DNA of 56,963 bases from Actinoplanes sp. TFC3 (GTDB lineage Bacteria; Actinomycetota; Actinomycetes; Mycobacteriales; Micromonosporaceae): the NCBI RefSeq assembly GCF_001553785.1, contig NZ_LOJP01000001.1:2207924-2264886 (forward strand), in the 5' to 3' direction. This document shows positions 27,187 through 35,778 of this stretch, in pieces; positions within the stretch are counted from its first letter, which is position 1, and the number at the start of each line of letters is the position of its first letter. The translations under genes and the position numbers were made by a program. A model generated the notes under the pieces. That model was not told the origin of the DNA and ran no database searches. It saw only the letters and a list, made by a program, of their open reading frames with translations.

Positions 27187-27855
27187 ATGAGCATGTCGCA
27201 GTTCCAAACGGCCAGTGGGCGCCCTCTGCGCGTCGCCCCGGCCTGGGTCGGAGCAGCCCGATCCGAGACCCAGGACGACCGCTTGCTGTCCGTGCAGGAA
27301 GCGGTTTGGATCTATTCGGTACGACGGTACGCCCGCAGCGCGCTCTGGTGCCTCCCGCTCGGCGCCGCCCTCTACGGCTGGTCCACCCTGGGAATCGGCA
27401 TCCCCCCGGGCCCGCTGCTGATCGAACTGGCCGCCGGCTGGCTCATCACGGTAGCCATGATCGGCCTGGCCGGTCTGCTGGCCGGGTCCCGCACCCGCCG
27501 CAGCGCCGTAGCCGGCCTCCTGATCGGACTGGCCGGCGCGGTCCTCTGGCTCCCGCTGACCGCGCTGCCCAGCGGCACCGCCCCCGACGGCACCGGCATC
27601 CCGGCCCCCTCGGTCCACACCCTCGCGCTGGTCGCCGCGGCCATCATGGGCACCGGCTGGCTCCTGCTCGGCTGGGCCGTCTTGCGCTCCAAGCTGGTCA
27701 ACCCGGCCGACGGCATCCTGCTGATGCTGGCCGCCGTGTCGATCGGCGCGGGCTCGGTAGCGGTCAAGCCGCTGCCCACGGTGGGCGCGCTGCTGCTGCT
27801 CGCGGCGGGCATGGGCCTGGCCTGGACCGGCTCCCGGCTGATCCCGCCCAGCTAA
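27187..27855 (+). CDS. Six-helix membrane protein, unknown function
   Basis: A 222-residue integral membrane protein. A 45-residue cytoplasmic N terminus is followed by about six hydrophobic helices (near 53-70, 77-98, 107-126, 145-163, 174-190 and 196-213). No motif is recognised. ATG 27187 and ATG 27193 are both possible. It has its own transcription unit between two hairpin or decayed regions. Confidence 0.75.
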   Translation: MSMSQFQTASGRPLRVAPAWVGAARSETQDDRLLSVQEAVWIYSVRRYARSALWCLPLGAALYGWSTLGIGIPPGPLLIELAAGWLITVAMIGLAGLLAGSRTRRSAVAGLLIGLAGAVLWLPLTALPSGTAPDGTGIPAPSVHTLALVAAAIMGTGWLLLGWAVLRSKLVNPADGILLMLAAVSIGAGSVAVKPLPTVGALLLLAAGMGLAWTGSRLIPPS

Positions 27856-27872
27856 GAGCCGATCGCGCCCAG

Positions 27873-28499
27873 CTAGGGCCTGGTCCCGCTCAGCCCGGGC
27901 CCTGTCCGCGCCACCTGACGGTCGGTATCAATGGTTGCCGATGCCATTCTGCGGGTCAGGTCCGGGCGAACCAGAACGTCGGTGCTGTCCACGTACTGAT
28001 CGATGCCGCCGACCGCCGGAAGCTCGCTCAAGGTGGCATCGGAAATCCGGGCGCGCAGGGCCGCGGCGAAACGCTCCGCGTCGCTCACCGGGTACGGCCG
28101 GTCGAAGTGCGAACGGCGGGTGGCCTCGACCGGCGCGCTCAGGCCGAGCCGGTTCTGCCAGCGCCCCGCCGCCTCGTACGCCGTGCACAGCGCCGCCTGG
28201 CGTTGCCCCTGGTCGCGCGTGTCCACGGCTTCGTGCAGCGCGATGGAGACCTCGTCGGCCTTGCTCTTCGCCATGCCGAGCCACGTCCACGGCAGACAGA
28301 AACAACTCCAGCCGTGGTCCCCAGTCATGGTCAATCGAGCGTTCGGTGTCGAAGCCGAGCACCTCGGAGCCCGGACCCAGCCGCGCGGCAGCATGCGCCA
28401 GACCGGGATGGACCTCATCCAGCAGCGGGCGAACAGCCTCACCGTAGAACGCCGGCACAACTGCAGACCGGGCACAAACGACGGCAGCACGCCAGCCAC
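27873..28499 (-). pseudogene. DUF4037 nucleotidyltransferase-like gene, frameshifted and deleted
   Basis: Minus-strand remnants of one DUF4037 gene lie in two frames. The first frame gives LPSFVPGLQLCR. After a one-base loss in the CCGG run near 28455 the second frame gives AFYGEAVRPLLDEVHPGLAH, then GSEVLGFDTERSIDHDWGPR and SAVDVARHGEE, the nucleotidyltransferase-like core. Roughly 100 residues are then missing, and the first frame resumes with AYEAAGRWQNRLGLSAPVEA and VGGIDQYVDSTDVL, the family C terminus, ending at 27873. One frame carries the ends and the other the core, so no intact product is possible. Confidence 0.8.
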
Positions 28500-28553
28500 C
28501 CTACGGACGCCGGAGACGCAGCGCATCGGCATTACGGTGGCGGCCCGGGGCGC

Positions 28554-29351
28554 TCAGCGCGACAGTTCGTAGAAGGCGATCGCCGCGGCGGTGGCCACAT
28601 TGAGCGAATCGACCCCGTGGTGCATCGGGATGGCCACCCGCACATCGCTGGCCGCCAGCGCGTGCCGGGTCAGCCCGGGGCCCTCGGCGCCGAGCAACAG
28701 CGCCGGACGGGAACGTTGCTCCGGGGTCAGGGCGGCCAGAGCAACGGTGTCCGGGCCCGGGGTCATGGCCAGCAGCGTGAAGCCTGCCTGGCGAATGGTG
28801 GAAAGGGTCTCGCGCCAATCGGTGCTTTTCGCGTACGGAATGGCGAAGACCTCGCCCATGCTCACCCGCACCGAGCGGCGGTAGAGCGGGTCCGCGCAGT
28901 CCGGGGAAAGCACCACCGCGTCGATGCCCAAGGCGGCCGCGCTGCGGAACAACGCCCCCAGATTGGTGTGGGTGTTCAGGCCCTCGAGAACGGCGAGACG
29001 GCGGGCTCCGGCCAGCAATTGGACCATGGTGGGCAGCGGGCGGCGGTGAAACGATGCGAGGACGCCGCGGTGCACATGGAACCCGGTAATGGCTTCCAGG
29101 ACCGGCTGAGTGCCCCCGTAAACAACGGCGTCGGGCGGCAGTTCGGTGAGCTGGTCCACGCGTTTCTGGTCCACCAGCACCGAGCGCAACCGGTATCCGC
29201 CGCGCAGCGCCCGCTGGATGACCAGGTCACCTTCGGCGATGAACAGGCCGTTCGGCGGTTCCCATTTGGTACGCAGTTCCACGTCGGTCAGCGCCCGGTA
29301 GTCGGCGATGCGGTCGTCGGCGGGGTCGGTGATCTCTGCGTAGGGCACCAC
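28554..29351 (-). CDS. TrmH/SpoU-type SPOUT RNA methyltransferase
   Basis: A 265-residue 2'-O-ribose RNA methyltransferase. The N-terminal substrate-binding region (ALTDVELRTKWEPPNGLFIA) is followed by the three SPOUT motifs: NTHTNLGALFRSAAALGIDA, LLLGAEGPGL and IPMHHGVDSLNVATAAAIAF, with the Asn and Glu expected for SAM binding in the knot. The target, tRNA or rRNA, cannot be read from sequence. The GTG at 29351 (or 29348) is preferred over longer frames because GGAAGG lies about 9 nt upstream. It diverges from the GNAT gene. Confidence 0.92.
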   Translation of the reverse strand: MVPYAEITDPADDRIADYRALTDVELRTKWEPPNGLFIAEGDLVIQRALRGGYRLRSVLVDQKRVDQLTELPPDAVVYGGTQPVLEAITGFHVHRGVLASFHRRPLPTMVQLLAGARRLAVLEGLNTHTNLGALFRSAAALGIDAVVLSPDCADPLYRRSVRVSMGEVFAIPYAKSTDWRETLSTIRQAGFTLLAMTPGPDTVALAALTPEQRSRPALLLGAEGPGLTRHALAASDVRVAIPMHHGVDSLNVATAAAIAFYELSR

Positions 29352-29409
29352 AGCATTGTGCCTTCCGAGTACGTTGGCGTGTCTACGGGCCGCCACGCGA
29401 GAGGGCACC

Positions 29410-29940
29410 ATGATTTCTGAACTGTCCACCGACCGGCTGCTCCTGCGGCAATGGCGTGATGAGGACGTGCTGCCCTGGGCCCGGATGAATGCCGATCCGC
29501 TGGTGCGTGAATTCTTTCCCGAGATTTTGACGTACGACCAGAGCGCCGCCTCCCTGAACCATTTCCGCACCGAGCTGGCCGAGCGCGGCTGGGGCTGGTG
29601 GGCCCTGGAAATCGCAGCGACCGGGCAGTTCATCGGGTTCGCCGGGCTGGATCCGACCGATGACGGGTTGCCTTTCAAGGGTGTGGAAGCGGGCTGGCGG
29701 CTCACCCGCGAAGCGTGGGGGCAGGGGTACGCGACCGAGGCCGGGCACGCCTGTCTGGACTACGGTTTTGACGTGCTCGGATTGGACGAGATCCTTGCCA
29801 TCACCGCCACCGGCAATGCGCGATCCCGGGCCGTCATGCACCGCCTGGGCATGACCCGCGATCCGGGCGACGACTTCGACGACCCGGACGTGCCGGCCGG
29901 GCCGCTGCGGCGCAGTGTGCTCTACCGGCTCCGGCGCTAG
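29410..29940 (+). CDS. GNAT family N-acetyltransferase (RimJ/RimL type)
   Basis: A 176-residue acetyltransferase. The N terminus STDRLLLRQWRDEDVLPWAR is typical of the RimJ/RimL subgroup. EAGWRLTREAWGQGYATEAG holds motif A, the acetyl-CoA pyrophosphate loop (GQGYAT), and NARSRAVMHRLGM is motif B. Substrates are protein N termini or small amines; which one is unknown. ATG 29410 fits the family start. A PatB/MalY-type gene starts 9 bp after the stop, probably in the same transcript. Confidence 0.9.
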   Translation: MISELSTDRLLLRQWRDEDVLPWARMNADPLVREFFPEILTYDQSAASLNHFRTELAERGWGWWALEIAATGQFIGFAGLDPTDDGLPFKGVEAGWRLTREAWGQGYATEAGHACLDYGFDVLGLDEILAITATGNARSRAVMHRLGMTRDPGDDFDDPDVPAGPLRRSVLYRLRR

Positions 29941-29949
29941 GGTCGGCTC

Positions 29950-31065
29950 ATGAAGGTCGACTCGCTGAAGGATCTGCGCGCCCGCCGAAGCGCCAAATGG
30001 CGCACGCATCCCGAGGATGTCCTGCCTTTGTTCGTGGCCGAGATGGACCTTCCGCTCGCCGCGCCGGTTGCCGCTGCCCTGCACGCTGCCGTGGACGCCT
30101 CGGACACTGGCTATGCTGCGCCCGTACCGGATCTCGGGCAGGCTGTTGCGGGGTTCGCGGGTCGGCGCTGGGGCTGGGACATCAACCCGGACAAGGTGAC
30201 GGCGGTGCCCGATGTCGGGGTGGGCGTGGTCGAATTGCTGCGCGTGCTCACCCGGCCCGGCGAGACGGTAGTGATCAGTACGCCGGTGTATCAGCCGTTC
30301 TACCATTGGCTGCCCGAAGCCGGGGTGCGCATCGCCGAGGTTCCCCTGACCGCCGGTTCCCGGCTTGATCTGGCCGCGTTGGAAACCGCCTTCGCCGAAC
30401 GTCCGGCGGCCTATCTGCTGTGCAATCCGCACAACCCGGTGGGGCGCGTGCACAGCCGCGACGAGCTGACCGAACTGGTGGCCCTTGCCTCCCGGTACGG
30501 CGTCGCGATCATCAGTGATGAGATCCACGCACCCCTGACGTTGCCCGGCGCCGCCTTCACACCGCTGCTCAGCGTTCCCGGCGCCCATGAAATCGCCGTC
30601 AGCCTGATCTCGGCGAGCAAAGCGTTCAACATCACCGGGCTCAAATGCGCGGCGGTCGTGGAGGGCAGGCGCCCGGTGTCACACCGTTTCCCGCCGGATC
30701 TGCAATGGCGTCCGGGGCATTTCGGGGTGCTCGCGACGGTAGCCGCCTTCACCGACGGCGACGCGTGGCTGGACGACGCGCTGAGTTTCCTGGACGAGCG
30801 CCGGACGCAATTGGCCGAGCTGCTTCGTACCCGGCTGCCCGGCATTTCCTGGCAACCCCCGGCCGCAACATATCTCGCCTGGCTCGACTGCCGCGGCCTC
30901 GGTTTGCCGAAAGATCCGGCGGAGTTCTTCCTGTCCCAGGCACGCGTTGCCCTGGAACCCGGCACCGACTTCGGCATTGCGGGGGCGGGCTTTGTGCGGC
31001 TGAACTTCGCCACCAGCTCGGAAATCCTCGACGAAGCTGTTTCTCGCCTGGCCGCGGCGCTGTGA
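29950..31065 (+). CDS. PatB/MalY-type C-S lyase (cystathionine beta-lyase)
   Basis: A 371-residue PLP enzyme of the class I/II aminotransferase fold, MalY/PatB subgroup, which cleaves cystathionine or other cysteine conjugates to homocysteine or thiol, pyruvate and ammonia. Lys224 in SASKAFNITGLK binds PLP. LLCNPHNPVGRV and ISDEIHAPL carry the conserved Asn and Asp, and LFVAEMDLP is the typical N-terminal motif. The GNAT gene lies 9 bp upstream. Confidence 0.92.
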   Translation: MKVDSLKDLRARRSAKWRTHPEDVLPLFVAEMDLPLAAPVAAALHAAVDASDTGYAAPVPDLGQAVAGFAGRRWGWDINPDKVTAVPDVGVGVVELLRVLTRPGETVVISTPVYQPFYHWLPEAGVRIAEVPLTAGSRLDLAALETAFAERPAAYLLCNPHNPVGRVHSRDELTELVALASRYGVAIISDEIHAPLTLPGAAFTPLLSVPGAHEIAVSLISASKAFNITGLKCAAVVEGRRPVSHRFPPDLQWRPGHFGVLATVAAFTDGDAWLDDALSFLDERRTQLAELLRTRLPGISWQPPAATYLAWLDCRGLGLPKDPAEFFLSQARVALEPGTDFGIAGAGFVRLNFATSSEILDEAVSRLAAAL

Positions 31066-31219
31066 CAACGTGGGGTGACGGTGCCGCGGCGGCTCGATAA
31101 CACCTTCTCGCAAAACCCGGTCAACATCGGACCTGACGGTTGCTTCGCGGGGGGACGGACGGCCCTTCCAAGCCCGCAGCCCTGACGAACGGGCCCGGCG
31201 GCCGCCTACCATTCCGGCC

Positions 31220-32461
31220 GTGTCGTTCACCTCGTCCCGCGAGCCCGCCTCGCCACAGCGCCCAGGCAACCACCGCCGGTCCGTGCGCGGCAAACGCGGC
31301 GCGGCCGTCGGTGCCGGAGTTGCCGTCGCCGTGATCGCCATCGCGGCCGGGGCCGTGTACCGCACCGGCTCGACCCCTGCCGCACCCCCGACCGCCAACG
31401 CCGCCGTTGTTGTTCCGGCCCCGGCTGCAGCGCCTTCCGCGGCCCCGGCCTCCGCCTCGTCGTCGGCTGTCGCGCCGATCCAGTCGAAGTCGCCCAGCGC
31501 GTCACCCTCCGCCTCCTCCGCGTCGCCTGCCGCCACCGCGCCGGCGACTCAGGGCAAGGCGACCGGCGGCTGGATCCCGGTCGATCAGGCCGCCTGGCAG
31601 AGGCAGGTGAAGGCGTACGAGGCCACCAAGGCCGACACCCCGCCCGCCGACGCCGGTAACCTCCCCGAGTTCCGGGCCGACTGCCAGTACAGCCACCGGC
31701 TGGCCGACGACCCGATCGTGGTTCCCGGGCTGCCCGGCGCCTCCCACATGCACTCGTTCGTCGGCAACAAGGCCGTCGACGCGCAAACCCAGGCCGCGGA
31801 TCTGCAGAAGTTCACCGCGACCACGTGCAAGCCGGTGCAGGACCACTCGGCGTACTGGGTGCCGACGCTCTACGACAACGCCACCCACAAGCCGGTCGAG
31901 ACCACGGGTTTCCGGGTCTATTACCGCTCGCTGCAGAACAACGCGACCGGTCAGATGCCGATGCCCAACGGCCTGCGCCTGATCGCCGGCGACGCCAAGA
32001 AGAAGGAACCGACCCCGCGCGGGGCTCAGGGCCAGTTCTACTGCGCGTACTACGGTCCGGGCGACGTCAACGGCGTGGCCCGCAGCACCAACGGCAACTG
32101 GCCCATCTGCGACGGCAAGGCTCTGCTGCACTTCACGCTGCAGTTCCCGGACTGCTGGGACGGCAAGCACCTGGACAGCCCCAACCACAAGGATCACGTG
32201 GTGTTCGGTGCCAACAACGCCTGCCCGGCCGGGCACCCGGTGAAGATCCCGGCGCTGTCCTTCGAGATTCAGTACGGCGTGCAGGGCTCCAAGGCCGGCT
32301 ACTACCTCTCCTCGGACCCCGAGGGCAGGAGCGCCTCGTCGATGCACGGCGACGCGTTCGTGTCGTGGGACCTCACCGCGATGAACCAGCGGGTCAGGAA
32401 CTGTATCGCCCAGCGTCGCACCTGCAACAACGACGGCTACGACCCGTTCTCGTTCGGCTGA
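31220..32461 (+). CDS. Secreted DUF1996 domain protein
   Basis: A 413-residue protein. A basic N terminus and one hydrophobic segment (about 28-48) form a signal peptide or anchor. A Ser/Ala/Pro spacer (about 50-115) follows, then a DUF1996 domain (about 150-400). Its marks are CQYSHRLADDPIVVPGLPGA, SHMHSFVGN and FQFPDC-like FPDCWDGKHLDSPNHKDHV. DUF1996 occurs in secreted fungal and actinobacterial proteins and is often near carbohydrate-binding modules; its activity is unknown. The GTG at 31220 has no ribosome site, but a TACCAT box lies 7 nt upstream, so it is probably leaderless. Confidence 0.88.
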   Translation: MSFTSSREPASPQRPGNHRRSVRGKRGAAVGAGVAVAVIAIAAGAVYRTGSTPAAPPTANAAVVVPAPAAAPSAAPASASSSAVAPIQSKSPSASPSASSASPAATAPATQGKATGGWIPVDQAAWQRQVKAYEATKADTPPADAGNLPEFRADCQYSHRLADDPIVVPGLPGASHMHSFVGNKAVDAQTQAADLQKFTATTCKPVQDHSAYWVPTLYDNATHKPVETTGFRVYYRSLQNNATGQMPMPNGLRLIAGDAKKKEPTPRGAQGQFYCAYYGPGDVNGVARSTNGNWPICDGKALLHFTLQFPDCWDGKHLDSPNHKDHVVFGANNACPAGHPVKIPALSFEIQYGVQGSKAGYYLSSDPEGRSASSMHGDAFVSWDLTAMNQRVRNCIAQRRTCNNDGYDPFSFG

Positions 32462-32473
32462 GATGATCGGGCG

Positions 32474-32896
32474 ATGATTCGCGAACATGCGCTGCTGCCG
32501 GTGCAGCCCGGACACGAAGAGGCCTTCGAAGCCGCCTTCGCTCAGGCGAGAAGCATCATCGCCGGGATGCCCGGGTTCCTGCGGCTGAGCCTGTCGCGGG
32601 GCCTGGAACGCTCATCGACCTACCTGCTGCTGGTCGAATGGGAGCGGCTGGAGGACCACACCGAGGGCTTCCGCGGCTCACCGGAATACCAGCGCTGGCG
32701 GGAGCTGCTCCACCACTTCTACGACCCGTTCCCCGTGGTGGAGCACTACACCGAGGTCCTCAGCGCCTGCACTCAACCGCGCGAGCGAGGCAAGCAGCAC
32801 TTCTTGTACTTGGCGCCGGAGCCGCACCAGCACGACCCGTTGCGCTCCGGCGGCCAGGTGACCTGCGCCGAGGCCCCCGCCAACCGACCTGCGTAG
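32474..32896 (+). CDS. ABM-type monooxygenase-fold protein with antisense-overlapping tail
   Basis: A 140-residue protein. Residues 1-96 form an antibiotic-biosynthesis-monooxygenase-type dimeric alpha/beta barrel domain (MIREHALLPVQPGHEEAFEA, YLLLVEWERLEDHTEGFRGS, HHFYDPFPVVEHYTEV), the length at which family members normally end. The last 40 or so residues run 124 bp antisense into the SEC-C gene and look like that gene's complement. The extension is therefore probably the result of a lost stop codon. Members oxidise polyketides or act in quinone or heme turnover; no specific role is apparent. Confidence 0.8.
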   Translation: MIREHALLPVQPGHEEAFEAAFAQARSIIAGMPGFLRLSLSRGLERSSTYLLLVEWERLEDHTEGFRGSPEYQRWRELLHHFYDPFPVVEHYTEVLSACTQPRERGKQHFLYLAPEPHQHDPLRSGGQVTCAEAPANRPA

Positions 32897-33726
32897 CCGG
32901 CCCGGATCTCAGGGTCGGCCGGGTCGCCGTCGCTGCCCGCGAACCGGGTGAGCCCGGCGACCGAGGCGCGCAGCAGAACCGGGTTGGTGCGGCTGACGAG
33001 ATCCTGTTCGAGGTGGGCGCGGTGTTCGTCCCAGCTCTTGCCGTACGACTCGGCCAGCGCCGGCCACTGCTGCACCAGCGACGCGAACTCGGCCTCCGGC
33101 CAGAACAGCAGGTCGGCGGCCGTCTCGGTGGCGGCCTGGTTGGCGAGCCTGGTCTCCAACCGGTCGGCCAGGTTGTCGTGAGCGTCATGCGGCCGGCCGA
33201 GCGCGTGGCGCAGCCGGTGCCGCTGCTGCAGGAGGAAGAACAGCAGACCGGCGTCGTCGGCGCTGGCCGGTTCCGTGGACGCGCCGCGTTCGGCGAGCGT
33301 TGACCGTACGGCATCGGTCAGCCATTGCTCGGCCACTTCGATGCGCTTGCCGACCGCCAGCGCCGCGCTGACGTAGGCCGCGGCGTCCGGGTCCTCGGTG
33401 AGCAGCGGGCGCAGCGTTTCGAGCTCGGTCATCGCCTCGTCGTCACGGCCCGAGCGGAACAGAATGCGGGCGCGCAAAGCCTTCGCCGACCCCGGCTGGT
33501 CACCATCTTGCGCCAGAGCCCGGCCGGCATAACGCAGAGCAGCCTCATGCTTCGAGCGGCTCTCGGCAATCTCGGCGGCCAGCGTCAGGGCATAACCGGC
33601 GTCCTGCGGGTCAGCCAGCCGGCCGGCTTCCACGGCATCGGCGAGGTCGGCCGCCACACCGAGCGGGTCGGCAGCACCGAGCGCGGACTGCCGGAGGTTG
33701 TCGAGATCTGCGCGAGTCAAAGACAC
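32773..33726 (-). CDS. TPR-like helical protein with C-terminal SEC-C zinc motif
   Basis: A 317-residue protein. The N-terminal two thirds are helical with TPR-like periodicity (AADLADAVEAGRLADPQDAG, HEAALRYAGRALAQDGDQPG). The C terminus is a SEC-C motif CWCGSGAKYKKCC, the zinc-binding tail first seen in SecA. Such proteins occur widely and may link protein quality control or ribosome-associated partners, but the role is unproven. The start ATG 33726 follows the family. The 3' end overlaps the ABM gene tail. Confidence 0.85.
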   Translation of the reverse strand: MSLTRADLDNLRQSALGAADPLGVAADLADAVEAGRLADPQDAGYALTLAAEIAESRSKHEAALRYAGRALAQDGDQPGSAKALRARILFRSGRDDEAMTELETLRPLLTEDPDAAAYVSAALAVGKRIEVAEQWLTDAVRSTLAERGASTEPASADDAGLLFFLLQQRHRLRHALGRPHDAHDNLADRLETRLANQAATETAADLLFWPEAEFASLVQQWPALAESYGKSWDEHRAHLEQDLVSRTNPVLLRASVAGLTRFAGSDGDPADPEIRAGYAGRLAGASAQVTWPPERNGSCWCGSGAKYKKCCLPRSRG

Positions 33727-33801
33727 GTTCGTACGCTACTGCGCCTTCCCGACCCGCCGCTGTTGATCTAAGTCTCACTTCCTCAACTCGGCGGAGGCGC
33801 C

Positions 33802-33945
33802 GTGGTCACCCGCCCCGATCAAGCCTCGCGGCGATTGCAGGCGATCAGGGGTTTGGGCGTACGGGTGGCCATGGACGATTTCGGTATCGGCTACACGTCG
33901 CTGGCACTGCTGAGTTCGCTGCAACACGGTGGATTCACGACTCGT
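33802..33945 (+). pseudogene. Fragment of an EAL (c-di-GMP phosphodiesterase) domain
   Basis: The plus-strand reading RLQAIRGLGVRVAMDDFGIG followed by YTSLALLSSL matches the conserved DDFG(T/I)GYSSL block of EAL domains, here without any of the domain before or after it. The surrounding residues (QHGGFTTRQADLTIRR) no longer resemble the family. This looks like a short relic of a GGDEF-EAL gene. The block carries the metal-binding Asp pair, but the piece is far too small to fold. Confidence 0.55.
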
Positions 33946-34057
33946 CAAGCTGATCTTACAATTCGCCGAAGAACTATAAAGGCAATTGGCCCCCATCATG
34001 GTGGCCCCGCGCATGATTCAGGAGTGGTTTCTGCTGCATGCGGGGAGGTGAGCGCAC

Positions 34058-34573
34058 ATGGAAGGCACAGCAATGAGTGAACCGGTCTACGTCGTCCACG
34101 AGCACCCGGCCGGGCGCGCCGCTCCGTACTACATGGCCCATGTGGATCTCAGCTTCACCGGATTGGACGGGCAGCTCGAGCAGCTGTGGCTCAATGACCT
34201 TGGCGACAACACGTACCGGGTGGCATGCATCCCGTTCTGTGTTGACGGCTTGTCGTACCTGGACGTGGTCCAGTTGAATAAAGACAGTGGCCGCGTCGCC
34301 ACCCTGCTCCGCCGCTTCGGGCACCGGGTGATGCGGGCCCTTGTCAAGCCGGGCGAGCCTGGTGCCGTCGCGAATTTGGCAGAGTCGCTGACTGCGGCGG
34401 CCGAGCGGGCCGGTGTCGCCTTCGAATGGCACGGCGACCGCTTCCTCGCCCTCGATGTCGCACCCGGTTCAGACAACGGTGATCTGCCAGCGCTGCTCGA
34501 CAAGGCCAGCAAGGAAGGTCTACTGCAGGCCGGATTCGGCGACACTAATTCGTTCCCTCCGGCGGTGGGATAG
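34058..34573 (+). CDS. DUF4265 family protein
   Basis: A 171-residue soluble protein. EQLWLNDLGDNTYRVACIPF and CVDGLSYLDVVQL are the signature of DUF4265, a small family often found near other accessory genes. ATG 34058 has GGAGG 9 nt upstream; ATG 34073 with GAAGG is an alternative. It stands intact among decayed genes. DUF4265 proteins are uncharacterised. Because an SMI1/KNR4-type remnant lies nearby, a role as an immunity-type protein of a lost polymorphic-toxin locus is conceivable but not shown. Confidence 0.75.
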   Translation: MEGTAMSEPVYVVHEHPAGRAAPYYMAHVDLSFTGLDGQLEQLWLNDLGDNTYRVACIPFCVDGLSYLDVVQLNKDSGRVATLLRRFGHRVMRALVKPGEPGAVANLAESLTAAAERAGVAFEWHGDRFLALDVAPGSDNGDLPALLDKASKEGLLQAGFGDTNSFPPAVG

Positions 34574-34668
34574 CAGCCCTCGGCGAGGCATCGGACAAGC
34601 CGGTGCCACGCCGGCATGGCCGGGGGTCAGCAGCACGGTGAGGAAGACATATCCGTCCCGAATAGTAG

Positions 34669-35079
34669 GTGAAGGTGGCAGACAGAGTCGCATCAATGGA
34701 GTTGGCCGTGTCGAACGGTGTCCTCTTCATCGAGGACGCCGATCCGGAGACCGCACTCGAGCCGGTGGACATCGGAGAGGCGGCGGTCACGGCTGGCGAT
34801 GGCTGGTTGATCGCGAAAGTGATGCAGCCGGTGGACGGGCACGTGCTGGTCGTCGTCACGCGGGACGACGGCTCGGGTGAGAGCCAGGAGAAGCTGCCGG
34901 TCGCGTACTTCGACGGGACGATCACCACCCGGCTGGGCCGGCTGGTTGTCCGCGATGTTCCGGAGGAGAACAAGATCACGGCCTATATGAACGAGGGGCC
35001 GTGTCGGATTCGGCTGTTTGTCGATACGCAGGACTTTCCGGAGCAGTTGGAGATCTTGCTGCCGGCTGAAGAGGACTGA
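34669..35079 (+). CDS. Conserved small acidic protein, unknown
   Basis: A 136-residue acidic protein, all-beta in appearance (NGVLFIEDADPETALEPVDI, GDGWLIAKVMQPVDGHVLVV, CRIRLFVDTQDFPEQLEILL). There are no membrane segments and I recognise no family. The start may be GTG 34669 or ATG 34696; neither has a good ribosome site. It lies 95 bp after the DUF4265 gene and ends 24 bp before a subtilisin-prodomain remnant. Confidence 0.65.
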   Translation: MKVADRVASMELAVSNGVLFIEDADPETALEPVDIGEAAVTAGDGWLIAKVMQPVDGHVLVVVTRDDGSGESQEKLPVAYFDGTITTRLGRLVVRDVPEENKITAYMNEGPCRIRLFVDTQDFPEQLEILLPAEED

Positions 35080-35103
35080 CGGTTGTCACACGGGGGAGGG
35101 CGT

Positions 35104-35430
35104 ATGACCAGGACCAGAGGAACTCTGGCCGGAATCGTGGCTGCCGCGGTCGCGGTGGCGGTGGGCGGGTTTGGTGCTCAGGCGGCACAGGCTGCGCTGG
35201 CTGAGGGGCAGATCGTCCGGCCAGCTCGGAACAAGGTCGTCAAGGATCAGTACATCGTCACGTTGCGCAAGGACGCCGGGCTGACTGCGCGGGCGGCGGG
35301 CGGGACGGTGGCGCAGCGGTACGGCGGGCGGGTGCTTTGGACCTACTACTTTGTCCTTCCTGGAGTTGATGGCACCGGCGAGGACTATCCAGGCCGTAGT
35401 TTGCTGGGGTTACGGGTGACACGTCGATAG
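35104..35430 (+). pseudogene. Truncated subtilisin-family protease (signal peptide and prodomain only)
   Basis: A 108-residue ORF. The signal peptide (about 1-36, GFGAQAAQA) is followed by VVKDQYIVTLRKDAG and AQRYGGRVLWTYYFVLPG, the peptidase S8 inhibitor-I9 propeptide. Normally the prodomain ends with a GFAV-type motif and about 280 catalytic residues follow. Here the similarity ends after VLPG and a stop is reached 25 residues later. No catalytic Asp/His/Ser segment exists downstream, so this is a remnant. Confidence 0.7.
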
Positions 35431-35468
35431 GGTGCGCTTATTTGGTAGCGCCGCCGGGAGGTGAATCG

Positions 35469-35775
35469 ATGCCTGCTTCGCTTCGCCTGCCGGATGACCT
35501 TCGGCCGTTCTATGAAACATCGTGCGGTGTGGTCATGTTTGAGATGCGCCCTTCGCGTGGAGAATCGTGGGGCGGCACGAGTTGGTGCCGACGAACATCG
35601 AGGTTATCGGCGCGCAGGCCGACGACGACATCACCTCATCGTGGTACGTGATTGCCCGTCAGCAGGCGGACAGCAGTGCTCTGATCAGCATCGAAACGAA
35701 GCGCTGCGGGTTATCGGGCAATACGTGCGGGACTCCTCCTTCCCGCAGGGACTCGATGGGGAGTCTTCGCAGTAG
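35469..35775 (+). pseudogene. SMI1/KNR4 (SUKH-type) gene remnant with frameshifts
   Basis: ATG 35469 opens with LRLPDDLRPFYETSCGVVMF, the typical N-terminal helix of SMI1/KNR4 proteins. After FEMRPSR the frame is lost, and a second frame (from 35558) continues the domain with WRIVGRHELVPTNIEVIG and DITSSWYVIA. The C-terminal part no longer matches in any frame; a third frame runs to the TAG at 35773. SUKH proteins are best known as immunity proteins against nuclease and other toxins. This copy cannot give a normal product. Confidence 0.65.
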
Positions 35776-35778
35776 CCG

